This document shows, in pieces, positions 1 to 8,799 of a stretch of 33,698 nucleotides of DNA (positions are counted from its first letter, which is position 1; each line of letters starts with the position of its first letter). Source of the DNA: Oscillospiraceae bacterium (GTDB lineage: Bacteria > Bacillota > Clostridia > Oscillospirales > QAMX01); NCBI GenBank assembly GCA_015067675.1, contig SVMB01000034.1, positions 1 through 33,698 on the forward strand. The letters are read 5' to 3'. The translations under genes were made by a program, and so were the position numbers. Below the pieces are notes generated by a model. It was not told where the DNA came from. It searched no databases and saw only the letters and a list, made by a program, of their open reading frames with translations.

Positions 1-80
1 AGAGCCTGGGTAACGAGACCGGGAACGAGTTTGGCCTTACCGGCGCGGACTTTTTCAGCAATTTCCTCAAAAATAGTCAT
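1..80 (-). CDS. Partial CDS, probable methyltransferase-cognate corrinoid protein (N-terminus)
   Basis: Only the first 26 codons are inside the window; the gene runs off the left edge. The start is supported by GGAGG about 9 bases upstream of the ATG. The visible peptide begins MTIFEEIAEKVRAGKAKLV and continues PGLVTQA. This resembles the helical N-terminal cap of MtaC/MtbC/MttC-type corrinoid proteins, which carry a cobamide between a substrate methyltransferase and a second acceptor enzyme. The identification rests on this short stretch only. The B12-binding motif (DxHxxG) would lie outside the window, so it cannot be checked here. A promoter for it is visible at 143-171. Confidence 0.45.
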   Translation of the reverse strand, partial: MTIFEEIAEKVRAGKAKLVPGLVTQA

Positions 81-142
81 AGAGAGAAACCTCCACAAAT
101 CAACTTTTTTTGCCCTAAGGCATATTCTTACAGTATGGTTGT

Positions 143-171
143 ATGATAACACAAAACCGTGCGTATGGCAA
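143..171 (-). promoter_or_regulatory. Sigma-A promoter for the left-edge corrinoid gene
   Basis: Read on the minus strand, a -35 box TTGCCA (166-171) and a -10 box TATCAT (143-148) are separated by exactly 17 bases. The spacer ends in TTTTGTGT, giving an extended TG-containing -10. It points at the ATG at 80 and is nearly the same as the promoter at 14377-14405. Confidence 0.75.
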
Positions 172-244
172 GAAAAATATTGAACTGACTCACCCAATTT
201 GCAGAAGCTCTCCGGCAACCGCTCATTGTCCATGAAAATATTTC

Positions 245-273
245 TTGACAAACCGCGATGGCAGTGCTATAAT
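245..273 (+). promoter_or_regulatory. Sigma-A promoter of the leucine operon
   Basis: A perfect consensus TTGACA (245-250) and TATAAT (268-273) are separated by 17 bases. Transcription would start near 280, just before the T-box stem I. This places the whole leader in the transcript of leuA. Confidence 0.9.
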
Positions 274-284
274 ACAGCACAAGT

Positions 285-565
285 TCATAAAAGGCTGCGA
301 CGAAGACGGTCCGGATTGCAATGCTCCAGAGAGCCGGTGGTTGGTGTGAACCGGTGCAGCGTTTTTCCCATGACCTCTCACTTCTGAGCCGGATGCCTGA
401 AGCATATGGTACAGTCTTCCAGTGTTAGGGTATCTCGTGTATGCTGCGTTAATGCATAGGAATTGTTGGATTCCGAAGAGCGGCAGTCCTGTACGGGCTG
501 CAATTTGAGTGGTACCGCGAGTGTTTTTACACCCGTCTCAAAGTTTGAGACGGGTGTATTTTTTT
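285..565 (+). promoter_or_regulatory. T-box leader (tRNA-Leu sensing) of leuACDB
   Basis: The leader carries the hallmark T-box sequence TGGTACCGCG (510-519), just before a terminator hairpin at 529-565. Upstream are the stem I landmarks: an AGAGAG-type segment near 325-335, a GGTGGTTGGTGTGAACCGG distal arm, and a specifier region around 371-390. Aligning the specifier loop to the usual layout (GAxNNN followed by a CTGAGC-like closing strand) puts codon CTC (375-377) in the specifier position, which matches leucine. Known mechanism: uncharged tRNA-Leu pairs with the specifier and with the T-box bulge, stabilising the antiterminator and allowing leu transcription. The specifier assignment is by eye and is the least certain part. 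Confidence 0.92.
529..565 (+). terminator. T-box-controlled intrinsic terminator
   Basis: A perfect 12-bp stem (ACACCCGTCTCA at 529-540 with TGAGACGGGTGT at 546-557) is followed by a run of seven Ts. It is the off-state structure of the leader; its left flank overlaps the antiterminator partner of the T-box sequence. Confidence 0.92.
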
Positions 566-624
566 GCCGCCGCCCCGACTTCCGACAACAGTGAACTAAT
601 CCATCAATGAAGGAGAATGTACAC

Positions 625-2295
625 ATGGATGCATCCAAGTATCGCGTCGGCTATTTCCCGGCGCCGGGTGTACACAACAATTGGGTCACGAAAGACCACA
701 TCGAGAAGCCTCCCATATGGTGCAGCGTCGATATGCGCGACGGCAACCAGAGCCTCGTCATTCCCATGACGCTGGAGGAAAAGCTGGCCTACTTCAAGAC
801 CCTGCTGGCTGTCGGTTTCAAAGAAATCGAAGTTGGCTTTCCGGCTTCAAACGACACCGAATATGAGTTTCTGCGCACCATCATCGAGCAAAATCTCATT
901 CCCGAAGATGTAACCGTGCAGGTGCTTACCCAGTGCCGTGAACACATCATCCGTAAGACTTTTGACGCCTGCAAGGGCGCTCCGTCGGCCATTATTCACT
1001 TCTACAACTCCACCTCTGTTGCCCAGCGCGAACATGTTTTCCGCAAAACCAAAGATGAAATCAAACAGATTGCCATCGAAGGTGCCGCGCTTGTCAAACG
1101 TCTTGCTGCCGAGTATGAGGGCAATTTCCGCTTTGAATACTCTCCCGAAAGCTTCACCGGTACAGAACCCGAATACGCTTTGGAAGTCTGCAACGCCGTT
1201 CTTGACGTACTCGAGCCCTCGGAAACCAACAACGTCATCATCAATCTCCCTGTCACTGTCGAAATGAGCCTGCCCCACATCTACGCAAGCCAGGTTGAGT
1301 ACATGCATGAAAATCTCAAATACCGCCAGTATGTCACCATTTCCCTGCATCCCCACAACGACCGCGGTACAGGTGTTGCCGACACAGAGCTTGCCCTGCT
1401 TGCCGGTGCCGACCGCGTGGAAGGCACCCTCTTTGGCAACGGCGAGCGAACCGGTAATGTGGACATCATCACCGTTGCCATGAATATGTACTCCCACGGC
1501 GTGGATCCGGGACTTGACTTCTCCGATCTCCCCGCCCTTGTTGATCAGTACGAATCCTGCACACGTATGCACGTTCACGACCGTGCTCCCTATGCCGGGG
1601 CGCTGGTTTTTGCTGCTTTTTCCGGATCTCATCAGGACGCCATCGCCAAGGGTATGCATTACCGCGAGGAAAACGCACTCCACGAGTGGAGTGTTCCTTA
1701 TCTTCCCATCGATCCTCACGACATCAACCGAACCTACGATGCCGACGTTATCCGCGTCAACTCCCAGTCCGGCAAGGGCGGTATCGGATATCTGCTTGAG
1801 CAGTCCTACGGATACATTCTTCCCAAAGCCATGCGCGAGCATTTCAGCTATCTGTGCAAAAGCGTATCCGACAGAGAGCACAAGGAACTCAAAGCGCCTG
1901 AGGTGCTTGGGATCTTCAAATCCAACTATCTGCGCCACACTACTCCCATCGCCATGCGTGATCTGCATATTTCCCGCCGTTACAATGTAGTCTCAGCAGA
2001 GCTCACATTTCTGCGCGGCGGCGAGGCTATTCCCGTACAGGCCTTCGGTAACGGTTCGCTCGACGCAATCTCCAATGCACTCAAGTCCTTCACCGGCCAA
2101 ACCTACACCCTGCAGGAATACACCGAACACTCCATGCAGGAACGAGGTTCCGGTTCCGTTGCTGCGGCTTACATCGGCATTCAGAGTCCCGACGGCGAGA
2201 TGTTCTGGGGCGCCGGCACCGATACCGACATCATCCACGCCTCCGCAAATGCACTTCTCTCGGCGTTTAACAATATGACTGACAAAGGAGTTTAA
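625..2295 (+). CDS. leuA: 2-isopropylmalate synthase, type 2
   Basis: Condenses acetyl-CoA with 2-oxoisovalerate, the first committed step of leucine synthesis. The 556-residue length and sequence fit the longer type 2 (yeast/actinobacterial-like) LeuA family. The HMGL-like TIM barrel covers roughly residues 30-310, with the catalytic RDGNQ motif at 38-42 and the metal-binding HPHNDRG at 242-248. The C-terminal 430-556 region matches the LeuA allosteric domain that binds leucine. An upstream in-frame ATG at 607 exists, but AAGGAG at 610-615 sits 9 bases before the ATG at 625, so 625 is chosen. It is first in the leu operon after the T-box, and its stop lies beside the RBS of leuC. Confidence 0.95.
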   Translation: MDASKYRVGYFPAPGVHNNWVTKDHIEKPPIWCSVDMRDGNQSLVIPMTLEEKLAYFKTLLAVGFKEIEVGFPASNDTEYEFLRTIIEQNLIPEDVTVQVLTQCREHIIRKTFDACKGAPSAIIHFYNSTSVAQREHVFRKTKDEIKQIAIEGAALVKRLAAEYEGNFRFEYSPESFTGTEPEYALEVCNAVLDVLEPSETNNVIINLPVTVEMSLPHIYASQVEYMHENLKYRQYVTISLHPHNDRGTGVADTELALLAGADRVEGTLFGNGERTGNVDIITVAMNMYSHGVDPGLDFSDLPALVDQYESCTRMHVHDRAPYAGALVFAAFSGSHQDAIAKGMHYREENALHEWSVPYLPIDPHDINRTYDADVIRVNSQSGKGGIGYLLEQSYGYILPKAMREHFSYLCKSVSDREHKELKAPEVLGIFKSNYLRHTTPIAMRDLHISRRYNVVSAELTFLRGGEAIPVQAFGNGSLDAISNALKSFTGQTYTLQEYTEHSMQERGSGSVAAAYIGIQSPDGEMFWGAGTDTDIIHASANALLSAFNNMTDKGV

Positions 2296-2301
2296 CATAC
2301 A

Positions 2302-3558
2302 ATGGGCATGACCATGACTCAGAAAATCCTCGCAGCTCACGCGGGGCTTGATACCGTCGAGCCCGGGCAGCTTATCAACGCCCGTCTCGATATCGTTCTC
2401 GGCAATGACATCACCACTCCGGTCGCCATCAACGAGTTCAAAAAGGCCGGATTTGACCAGGTTTTTGACAAGGACCGCATCGCCATCGTTCTCGACCACT
2501 TTGTTCCCAACAAGGATATCAAGGCCGCCGAACAGTCCAGGGCCTGCCGTGAATTTGCCTGCTCGCACTGCGTCAGCCACTTCTATGACGTGGGCAAAAT
2601 GGGCATTGAGCATGCGCTGCTCCCCGAGCAGGGTGTCGTGACTGCAGGCGACTGCATCATCGGCGCAGACTCCCACACCTGCACCTATGGCGCCCTGGGT
2701 GCCTTCTCCACAGGTGTCGGTTCCACCGACATGGCAGCCGGTATGGCTACCGGTATGGCCTGGTTCAAGGTCCCCGCCGCCATCAAGTTCAACTTAACCG
2801 GTTCTCTCGCTCCCAACTGTTCCGGCAAGGATGTGATCCTCTCCATCATCGGTCAAATCGGCGTAGACGGCGCCCTGTACCGCAGCATGGAGTTCACAGG
2901 CCCCGGTGTCGCCGCACTTTCCATGGACGATCGTCTCTGCATCTGCAACATGGCCATCGAAGCCGGTGCCAAAAACGGTATCTTCCCGGTGGATGAAAAG
3001 ACCATAGCCTATATGGCAGGACGTGTCAAGCGTGAGCCGGTGATTTATGAAGCCGATCCCGATGCAGAATACGAGCAGATCATCGATATCGACCTGTCTG
3101 CCATCGTCCCCACCGTTGCCTGCCCCCATCTGCCCGAAAATACAAAGCCTGCGGCGTCCCTTTCCGACATCCGCATCGACCAGGTTGTCATCGGCTCCTG
3201 CACCAACGGCCGCATGGAGGATATGGAGGCGGCCTGCCGCATCCTTGCTGGCAACCATGTTGCCGACGGCGTGCGCTGCATCATCATCCCCGCTACCATG
3301 GCAATCTACCGTGAGTGCATTGAGCGCGGTTATGTGACAGCGTTCATCGACGCCGGTGCAGTGGTATCCACGCCTACCTGCGGTCCCTGTCTGGGCGGAT
3401 ATATGGGCATCCTCGCTGCCGGTGAGAGATGCATTGCCACGACCAACCGCAACTTTGTCGGCCGCATGGGACATGTGGACAGTGAAGTGTATCTTGCCTC
3501 CCCCGCCACGGCTGCAGCGTCGGCGCTGGTGGGTTATATCAAGCCCGCAGAGGTATAA
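2302..3558 (+). CDS. leuC: 3-isopropylmalate dehydratase, large subunit
   Basis: Large subunit of isopropylmalate isomerase, converting 2- to 3-isopropylmalate with LeuD. Its 418 residues match the shorter aconitase-superfamily type (archaeal/clostridial HacA-like) rather than the ~466-residue enterobacterial form. The three 4Fe-4S ligands are visible: C300 in IGSCTNGR and C360 and C363 in [20 protein letters not shown] (121-130) is the conserved substrate-side motif. The start at 2302 is served by AAGGAG overlapping the leuA stop region, so translation is probably coupled. Confidence 0.95.
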   Translation: MGMTMTQKILAAHAGLDTVEPGQLINARLDIVLGNDITTPVAINEFKKAGFDQVFDKDRIAIVLDHFVPNKDIKAAEQSRACREFACSHCVSHFYDVGKMGIEHALLPEQGVVTAGDCIIGADSHTCTYGALGAFSTGVGSTDMAAGMATGMAWFKVPAAIKFNLTGSLAPNCSGKDVILSIIGQIGVDGALYRSMEFTGPGVAALSMDDRLCICNMAIEAGAKNGIFPVDEKTIAYMAGRVKREPVIYEADPDAEYEQIIDIDLSAIVPTVACPHLPENTKPAASLSDIRIDQVVIGSCTNGRMEDMEAACRILAGNHVADGVRCIIIPATMAIYRECIERGYVTAFIDAGAVVSTPTCGPCLGGYMGILAAGERCIATTNRNFVGRMGHVDSEVYLASPATAAASALVGYIKPAEV

Positions 3559-3634
3559 TAGGCTTAAAACCACCATCCTGTTCATTTTGGATAACGCATT
3601 CCCCATCTCTACATCCTAATAAAGGAGAACTCAC

Positions 3635-4129
3635 ATGAATACCCACGGTAAAACCTTCAAATATGCCGATAACGTCGACACCGACGTCATCATTCCCGCC
3701 CGATACCTCAACACCTCCGATGCGCAGGAGCTCAGCCGCCACTGCATGGAAGATATCGACGCCGAATTTGTCAAAAAAGTCGCTCCCGGCGATGTCATCG
3801 TCGCAGGCTGGAACTTTGGCTGCGGATCGTCCCGCGAGCATGCCCCGCTGGTTATCAAAACCTGCGGCACCGGCTGCGTCATCGCAAAATCCTTTGCCCG
3901 CATCTTCTACCGCAACGCCATCAACATCGGCCTGCCGATTCTTGAATGCCCCGAGGCGGCGGATGCAATCGCCGCAGGCGACGAGGTCAGCGTGGACTTC
4001 GATACCGGTGTCATCACCGATATCACAACCGAAAAAAACTTCCAGGCTCAGCCCTTCCCTGAGTTCATCCAGAACATCATCCGCGCCGGCGGGCTGCTCG
4101 CTTCCCTGAAAGAGGGTGCCGCGAAATGA
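3635..4129 (+). CDS. leuD: 3-isopropylmalate dehydratase, small subunit
   Basis: Swivelling small subunit that completes the LeuCD isomerase active site. The 164-residue length is normal for the short LeuD family that pairs with 418-residue LeuC proteins. The signature [10 protein letters not shown] is near residues 68-77, and [11 protein letters not shown] near the N-terminus is typical. AAAGGAG precedes the ATG by 9 bases. A 76-nt gap separates it from leuC, with no terminator seen. Its TGA overlaps the leuB ATG (ATGA at 4126-4129). Confidence 0.95.
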   Translation: MNTHGKTFKYADNVDTDVIIPARYLNTSDAQELSRHCMEDIDAEFVKKVAPGDVIVAGWNFGCGSSREHAPLVIKTCGTGCVIAKSFARIFYRNAINIGLPILECPEAADAIAAGDEVSVDFDTGVITDITTEKNFQAQPFPEFIQNIIRAGGLLASLKEGAAK

Positions 4130-5214
4130 ATAAGACCATCGCAGTTATCCGAGGCGACGGTATCGGCCCTGAAATCGTGAACGAAGCGCTCGCTGCCCTT
4201 GATGTGACAGCGCAGAAGTTTAATCACAACTTCACCTACATCGACGTGGACATGGGCGGCTGTGCCATTGACAAATGGGGCGATCCCCTGCCGCAGGCGG
4301 AGCTTGACAAATGCATCGCAGCCGATTCCGTACTGCTGGGCGCTGTCGGCGGTCCCAAATGGAACGACGTCCCCGGTCATATGCGCCCGGAAAAGGGACT
4401 TTTGCGCCTGCGCGCCGGTATGGGCGTCTACTCCAACAATCGTCCGGCAAAGATCTGGCCGCAGTTGGCCTCCGCGTCTCCCCTGAAAGAAAGCATCGTC
4501 GCCCGTGGCATCGACTTCATCATCGTACGCGAACTCATCGGCGGCATCTACTTCGGTGAGCACAGGACAGAGGATGTTTTCGGCGAACAGCGCGCCGTAG
4601 ACGTGCTGACCTACACCGAAGCCGAGATTGAGCGCATCGGGCGCATCGGCTTTGAAACCGCACGCCGTCGCCGCGGCAAGCTCTGCTCGGTTGAAAAGAG
4701 CAATGTTCTGGATTCCTCCCGCCTTTGGAAGACCATCATGCACCGTCTCGCTCCCGAGTATCCTGACGTGGAGCTCTCCGATATGCTGGTGGACAACTGC
4801 GCCATGCAGATTGTCAAGGATCCTTCCCAGTTTGACGTCATCGTCACCGAGAATATGTTCGGCGACATACTCTCCGATGAAGCCTCCCAGATCACCGGCT
4901 CCATCGGCATGATCCCCTCCTCCAGCCTCGGCGCCACCTCCTGCGGTCTCTACGAGCCCATCCACGGCTCCGCCCCGGACATTGCCGGAAAGGATCTGGC
5001 AAACCCCATCGGCACCATCCTGTCGGCTGCAATGATGCTGCGTTTCAGCTTTGACATGGACGCTGAGGCAAACGCAATCGAATCCGCCGTTGCTGCCGTA
5101 CTCGATGCAGGCTACCGAACCGGCGACATCATGCCGACGGATGCCGATGAAGCGGCTATGTGCAGGCTCGTTGGCTGCCGTGAAATGGGACGACTCATCC
5201 GCGAGCGGATTTAA
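4126..5214 (+). CDS. leuB: 3-isopropylmalate dehydrogenase
   Basis: NAD-dependent oxidative decarboxylation of 3-isopropylmalate to 2-oxoisocaproate, the last dedicated step before transamination. The protein has 362 residues, the family norm. Visible motifs are the N-terminal GDGIGPEIV, the substrate-arginine region around [16 protein letters not shown], the metal-binding [11 protein letters not shown], and the NAD-binding [14 protein letters not shown]. It overlaps leuD by four bases, which suggests translational coupling. The order leuA-C-D-B is complete. Confidence 0.96.
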   Translation: MNKTIAVIRGDGIGPEIVNEALAALDVTAQKFNHNFTYIDVDMGGCAIDKWGDPLPQAELDKCIAADSVLLGAVGGPKWNDVPGHMRPEKGLLRLRAGMGVYSNNRPAKIWPQLASASPLKESIVARGIDFIIVRELIGGIYFGEHRTEDVFGEQRAVDVLTYTEAEIERIGRIGFETARRRRGKLCSVEKSNVLDSSRLWKTIMHRLAPEYPDVELSDMLVDNCAMQIVKDPSQFDVIVTENMFGDILSDEASQITGSIGMIPSSSLGATSCGLYEPIHGSAPDIAGKDLANPIGTILSAAMMLRFSFDMDAEANAIESAVAAVLDAGYRTGDIMPTDADEAAMCRLVGCREMGRLIRERI

Positions 5215-5274
5215 CCCCGTTTCTAACCCATTTTCTCAACACATCAACTTTTTTCCCAGAAAGGAGGGATCGAC

Positions 5275-6078
5275 ATGCGTACCATCACCGGCGCCGATCC
5301 CATATTCCAGACCCTGCTTACCGAAAACGATGAGATTCTGTTCAATATGTTTCTCATGATCCGCGACGACCCGAAGGCACGGCTTTTCACCGACGACCGG
5401 CACTTCATCCTTGCACAGAGCAACGACAAAACCCCCGTATGGCTTTGGCTCAGTCATAATCCGGACGAATCAGCGCTTTCGGATGTGATACAACTGCTCC
5501 TTGATGCACTGCAGCGCAATCCGGACGTACATATCAATGCCGATCCCTCCCGCGTCAAGCCTTTATTCCCCGCTTTATTGAATGCCGGAATCCGTCTTGA
5601 GACGCACATGACCCTCAACACATATGTTTGCCGGAATCTGCATATGCTCCCAGCCAAAGGCGTCTGTATTCCCGCCAATCCTGCTTACCGTGACGATATA
5701 GCCTCGCTCTATCGTCAGTTTGCGGAGGACGCGGAAGGTACCGTGATCCCGCCCGAAACCGCGCTGACCTTTGCCGATAAGGTATCCCGATCTCCCCGGA
5801 TGTTTCTCTGGGGTGACGGTGGCATCGCCGCCATGGCAATGGTGCGCCACCGCACTGATCGATATGCCCGCATCAACACCGTCGCCACAGATCGCTCCCG
5901 CCGCGGCTGCGGATACGCCGGTATGCTGGTGGGCTGCATCTGCCGTGACCTGATGACAAACGGCGTCACACCGATGCTCTACGCCGACGCCGATTACCCC
6001 TCCTCCAACCGTGCCTACCGTAAAATCGGCTTTGAGCTGTGCGGGCAGATCGTGGAATACCGTGCCGCTGGACGCTGA
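5275..6078 (+). CDS. GNAT-family N-acetyltransferase (267 aa)
   Basis: Probable acetyl-CoA-dependent acetyltransferase of unknown substrate. The C-terminal half (about 140-265) is a GNAT domain. Its acetyl-CoA pyrophosphate loop reads RSRRGCGYAGML, followed by the ADADYPSSNRAYRKIGF block typical of the last GNAT strands and helix. The N-terminal 130 residues look like the degenerate half seen in long two-part GNAT proteins. AAAGGAGGG lies 8 bases before the ATG. It starts 60 nt after leuB with no terminator between, so it is likely transcribed with the leu operon. Nothing in the sequence indicates a role in leucine metabolism. Confidence 0.85.
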   Translation: MRTITGADPIFQTLLTENDEILFNMFLMIRDDPKARLFTDDRHFILAQSNDKTPVWLWLSHNPDESALSDVIQLLLDALQRNPDVHINADPSRVKPLFPALLNAGIRLETHMTLNTYVCRNLHMLPAKGVCIPANPAYRDDIASLYRQFAEDAEGTVIPPETALTFADKVSRSPRMFLWGDGGIAAMAMVRHRTDRYARINTVATDRSRRGCGYAGMLVGCICRDLMTNGVTPMLYADADYPSSNRAYRKIGFELCGQIVEYRAAGR

Positions 6079-6090
6079 AGGAGGAACCGT

Positions 6091-6594
6091 ATGGCAATCA
6101 CAATTTCTGTTCCCGCCACCAAGGCAGACTTTGACGGCTTCGGCTACGTCCTCTGGAAATCCTGGCATGAGACTTACACCGGCTTGATTGATCCGGATTA
6201 CCTCGCCGGCATCACGTTGGAACGGGCACAGGCCGCGGCGAATCGCACCAATACCAATCCTGAGCTCGGCCAGCTCATCGCCAAGGATGGTGAACGTGTC
6301 GTCGGCATTGTCGGCTTCGGTCCCTGCCGCGACAGCGATCTGCCCGGTGCGGGTGAGGTGTATGCGATTTACGTGCTGGCCGAGTATCACAATCAAAAGA
6401 TCGGCTATGCTCTGATGCAGGCTGCATCTGAACGTCTGGAATCCTATGATACCATTGCCGTCTGGGCACTGCGTGAAAACACACGCGCTCTGCGCTTTTA
6501 TGAACGCTTCGGCTTCCGATATGAAGGTACCGAGCGTGAGCTGGTACTCGGCAAACCCGTACCGGAGCGCCGGATGGTATACAGAAGAGGCTGA
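6091..6594 (+). CDS. GNAT-family N-acetyltransferase (167 aa)
   Basis: A single-domain GNAT acetyltransferase of usual length. The region VYAIYVLAEYHNQKIGYALM carries the Q/RxxGxA acetyl-CoA motif. ENTRALRFYERFGF is the canonical C-terminal block, as in RimI-like and ribosomal or small-molecule acetyltransferases. It starts 12 nt after the preceding GNAT gene with a GGAGG site, so the two are cotranscribed. It is followed by a terminator, which closes the leu-GNAT transcription unit. The substrate cannot be told. Confidence 0.88.
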   Translation: MAITISVPATKADFDGFGYVLWKSWHETYTGLIDPDYLAGITLERAQAAANRTNTNPELGQLIAKDGERVVGIVGFGPCRDSDLPGAGEVYAIYVLAEYHNQKIGYALMQAASERLESYDTIAVWALRENTRALRFYERFGFRYEGTERELVLGKPVPERRMVYRRG

Positions 6595-6612
6595 CGCCCT
6601 GTATTTGATAAT

Positions 6613-6650
6613 GAAACCGCCTGAACGAAAGTTCAGGCGGTTTCGTTGTT
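6613..6650 (+). terminator. Intrinsic terminator after the leu-GNAT operon
   Basis: A perfect 14-bp stem (6613-6626 with 6631-6644) is closed by a GAAA tetraloop and followed by a moderately T-rich tail (GTTGTTTT). It separates the plus-strand operon from the convergent SGNH gene. Confidence 0.8.
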
Positions 6651-6673
6651 TTCTGTAATTATTCAAAACCTCG

Positions 6674-7318
6674 TTATATACCCAGCACGTTCTTCTCCTC
6701 ACCAAAGAGCGCGTCGTAGTCAAGCTCAGCTGCGGTGATATCCAGTGCGCGGCAGATATGCGCAACAGTCTGGTTGGTGATTGCCTCGGTAGCGGCTTTC
6801 GTATAGAAGTGGGTGGCGTCGGAGTGGAAGCTCAGGGGCTTATCTTTAAGCAGTCCATAGAGATCATTGATCTCAAAGCCGTGACGCAGCGCTGCCTCTA
6901 CGGCGATGGCATTGAACGCTTCGATATTCCGATTGTAACGTACGAATTGACCGGGATCATTGAATCCTGCCTCATTGACAGGGGTGGAGGTGGCAAAGAT
7001 CACCTTTGCTGTGGGGCAAAGCCTGCGGATACGCGCACAGATGCGTTCCATGAAGGCGGCGTAGAAATCCGGAGGGGTCAGCATACCTTCACCATACTGC
7101 TCAAGGCAGTCCCAGAGACCGACGTTGAAATGGATGAGATCAGGCTCTCCGTCAAACTCCGCTCGTTTGAGCCAGTCGCCGAAGTTTCGCAGGACGTACT
7201 GGGCAAAGCGGCAGTTTTCCTCGGGGTAGCGCACGTCCGCTGTATCCGCGAGTGCCAGCTTCACGTATTTATCGTAGCCCTTACGGATGGAATCGCCAAT
7301 CAAAAACACCTTTTTCAT
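6674..7318 (-). CDS. SGNH/GDSL-family hydrolase, tandem copy A
   Basis: Probable esterase or deacetylase of the SGNH fold, 214 residues, no signal peptide. Block I (LIGDSIRKG, Ser near residue 9) and block V (SDATHFY, Asp and His) are present. The usual GxND block is replaced by HFNVGLWD, a variant also found in the tandem copy. Two ATGs lie after the RBS; the one at 7324 is only one base from GGAGG, whereas 7318 is 7 bases away and matches the start of the paralogue, so 7318 is chosen. It is the last gene of the minus-strand group, 108 nt after copy B; that gap holds a phosphatase gene remnant. Confidence 0.85.
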   Translation of the reverse strand: MKKVFLIGDSIRKGYDKYVKLALADTADVRYPEENCRFAQYVLRNFGDWLKRAEFDGEPDLIHFNVGLWDCLEQYGEGMLTPPDFYAAFMERICARIRRLCPTAKVIFATSTPVNEAGFNDPGQFVRYNRNIEAFNAIAVEAALRHGFEINDLYGLLKDKPLSFHSDATHFYTKAATEAITNQTVAHICRALDITAAELDYDALFGEEKNVLGI

Positions 7319-7330
7319 GTTCATTCCTCC

Positions 7331-7410
7331 TTTTGAGTATCGGATTATCTGGTTTTGTGGTCATCGCTTCCATGTGACGGAGATTCACCGCTCATGCAAC
7401 GGCGATGATA
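7331..7410 (-). pseudogene. Decayed 3' fragment of a histidine-phosphatase gene
   Basis: Read on the minus strand, the gap between the two SGNH genes translates to HMEAMTTKPDNPILK, aligning with HMGAMATKLDDPILK, the C-terminus of the intact phosphatase gene at 8084-8734. The similarity is clear at DNA level for 7331-7376 and fades upstream. The fragment sits before SGNH copy A exactly as the intact gene sits before copy B. This shows that the duplicated unit was phosphatase 3' end plus SGNH gene. Confidence 0.8.
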
Positions 7411-7426
7411 TCTTCCCGACGTGCCA

Positions 7427-8071
7427 TTACATACCCAGCACGTCTTTTTCCTCACTGAAGAGCGCATCATAATCAAGCTTCTTTGCCGTAATATCCAGTT
7501 CGCGACAGATAACATCGCAGACCTGCCCGGTAATGAGCTCAGTAGCCTCCTTGGTATAGAAGTGGGTGCAGTCTGAGTGGAAACTTTCGGGTACATCTTT
7601 AAGCAGCGCATAAAGATCGTTGACCGCAAACCCATGACGCTTTGCCGCTGCAACCGCCACTTCATTCAGAGCTTCGATGTCGCGGTTATAACGCTTGAAG
7701 TTTTCCGGATGGGCAAATCCGGCCTCGATAACCGGGGTTGACGTGGCAATGACAATCCGGGCCGTGGGACAGAGTTTGCGGATACGCACGCAGATACGTT
7801 CCATGAAGCGTTCGTAGATGTCAACCGGTGTCAGGCATTCTTCATCAAACAGAATCGCACAGTCCCATAGACCTGCGTTAAAGTGAATCAGATCCGGTTC
7901 CCCGTCGAAATCAGCCTTTCTCAGCCAATCAATGAAGTGATGCAGTACATACTGAGAAAAGCGGCAGTTTTCTTCGGGATAACGTACGTCCGCCGTATCC
8001 TCCAGCGCCAGCTTTACATACTTATCGTATCCCTTACGGATCGAGTCGCCGATCAAGAGTACCTTCTTCAT
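7427..8071 (-). CDS. SGNH/GDSL-family hydrolase, tandem copy B
   Basis: A 214-residue paralogue of the gene at 6674-7318, similar over its full length. It keeps LIGDSIRKG, HFNAGLWD and SDCTHFY, so Ser, Asp and His of the catalytic set are intact. It starts 12 bases after the phosphatase stop, with a GGGGAG site, and is probably cotranscribed with it. The members of this subfamily I recall are intracellular esterase-like proteins of unknown substrate; acetyl-sugar deacetylation would fit the neighbourhood but is inference. Confidence 0.86.
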   Translation of the reverse strand: MKKVLLIGDSIRKGYDKYVKLALEDTADVRYPEENCRFSQYVLHHFIDWLRKADFDGEPDLIHFNAGLWDCAILFDEECLTPVDIYERFMERICVRIRKLCPTARIVIATSTPVIEAGFAHPENFKRYNRDIEALNEVAVAAAKRHGFAVNDLYALLKDVPESFHSDCTHFYTKEATELITGQVCDVICRELDITAKKLDYDALFSEEKDVLGM

Positions 8072-8083
8072 GCTGCTTCTCCC

Positions 8084-8734
8084 CTATTTCAGTATCGGAT
8101 CGTCAAGCTTTGTAGCCATCGCTCCCATGTGCTCGGCATATCCAGCCGTGACGAGAGCCATTCTTCCCTTGTCGCAGGTAATGGTCGTGACAGACGCATT
8201 GGGAACAAACGGTACCCGGTCAATTTCGGCGTCGGAAATTCCCATTGCCGCAATCTGCGCACCCAGTGTCGGGGTCGCATGGGAGGCAATTACCACTGTT
8301 TCCCCGTCGTGCTTTTCTGCAATCCGGAGAAGAGTCCCGCGCACGCGGGCAAACACCTCCGCCGCACGCTCTCCGCCGGGGCATCCCCCTACGGAAATGC
8401 GGTGGCACCAGTCATCCCATTCCTGCGGCCAGCGAGCCGCGACCTCAGCAAACGTCACGCCCTCCCAGTCACCGGCGTCGATCTCTCTCATGCCGGGTTC
8501 CCGTGTCACGGTCAGTCCGAAGCGATCGGCCACAGCCTTTCCCGTATCATACGCTCTCTGCAGAGGACTGGCATAGACTGCATCAACCGTGAAGTTATCG
8601 GCGATATAATCGGCGGTACAGGCCGCCTGCCGGTGACCAAGATCGGTCAGCGGACTGTCGTAGCCGGAACCTGCAAAAACGGATTCGAGGTTTGCCATGC
8701 TCTGTCCATGGCGGATGATGAGAAAGGTGGTCAT
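8084..8734 (-). CDS. Histidine phosphatase family protein (phosphoglycerate mutase-like)
   Basis: A 216-residue member of the branch 1 histidine phosphatase superfamily. The phospho-accepting motif is IIRHGQSMAN (R8-H9-G10). Later motifs are YASPLQRAYDTG, the acid loop REIDAGDWEG, and the second histidine in VVIASHATP. These are the residues of an active phosphatase rather than a mutase specifically. A good GGAGGA site precedes the ATG. It lies 65 nt downstream of the flavoprotein gene and 12 nt before SGNH copy B. The substrate is unknown; sugar phosphate or nucleotide are possibilities. Confidence 0.9.
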   Translation of the reverse strand: MTTFLIIRHGQSMANLESVFAGSGYDSPLTDLGHRQAACTADYIADNFTVDAVYASPLQRAYDTGKAVADRFGLTVTREPGMREIDAGDWEGVTFAEVAARWPQEWDDWCHRISVGGCPGGERAAEVFARVRGTLLRIAEKHDGETVVIASHATPTLGAQIAAMGISDAEIDRVPFVPNASVTTITCDKGRMALVTAGYAEHMGAMATKLDDPILK

Positions 8735-8799
8735 ATATTCCTCCGTGCGTGATCTGTTACATTCGGATATTTCAAAAGCCGCAGCTCCGGCGCAACTGA

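Noticed and set aside
607..624. An upstream ATG for LeuA at 607.
   Set aside because: The ribosome-binding site AAGGAG lies within this extension and is correctly spaced for the ATG at 625.
847..1968. A 373-codon minus-strand frame inside leuA.
   Set aside because: leuA is certain from its motifs; the antisense frame lacks a start signal and homology.
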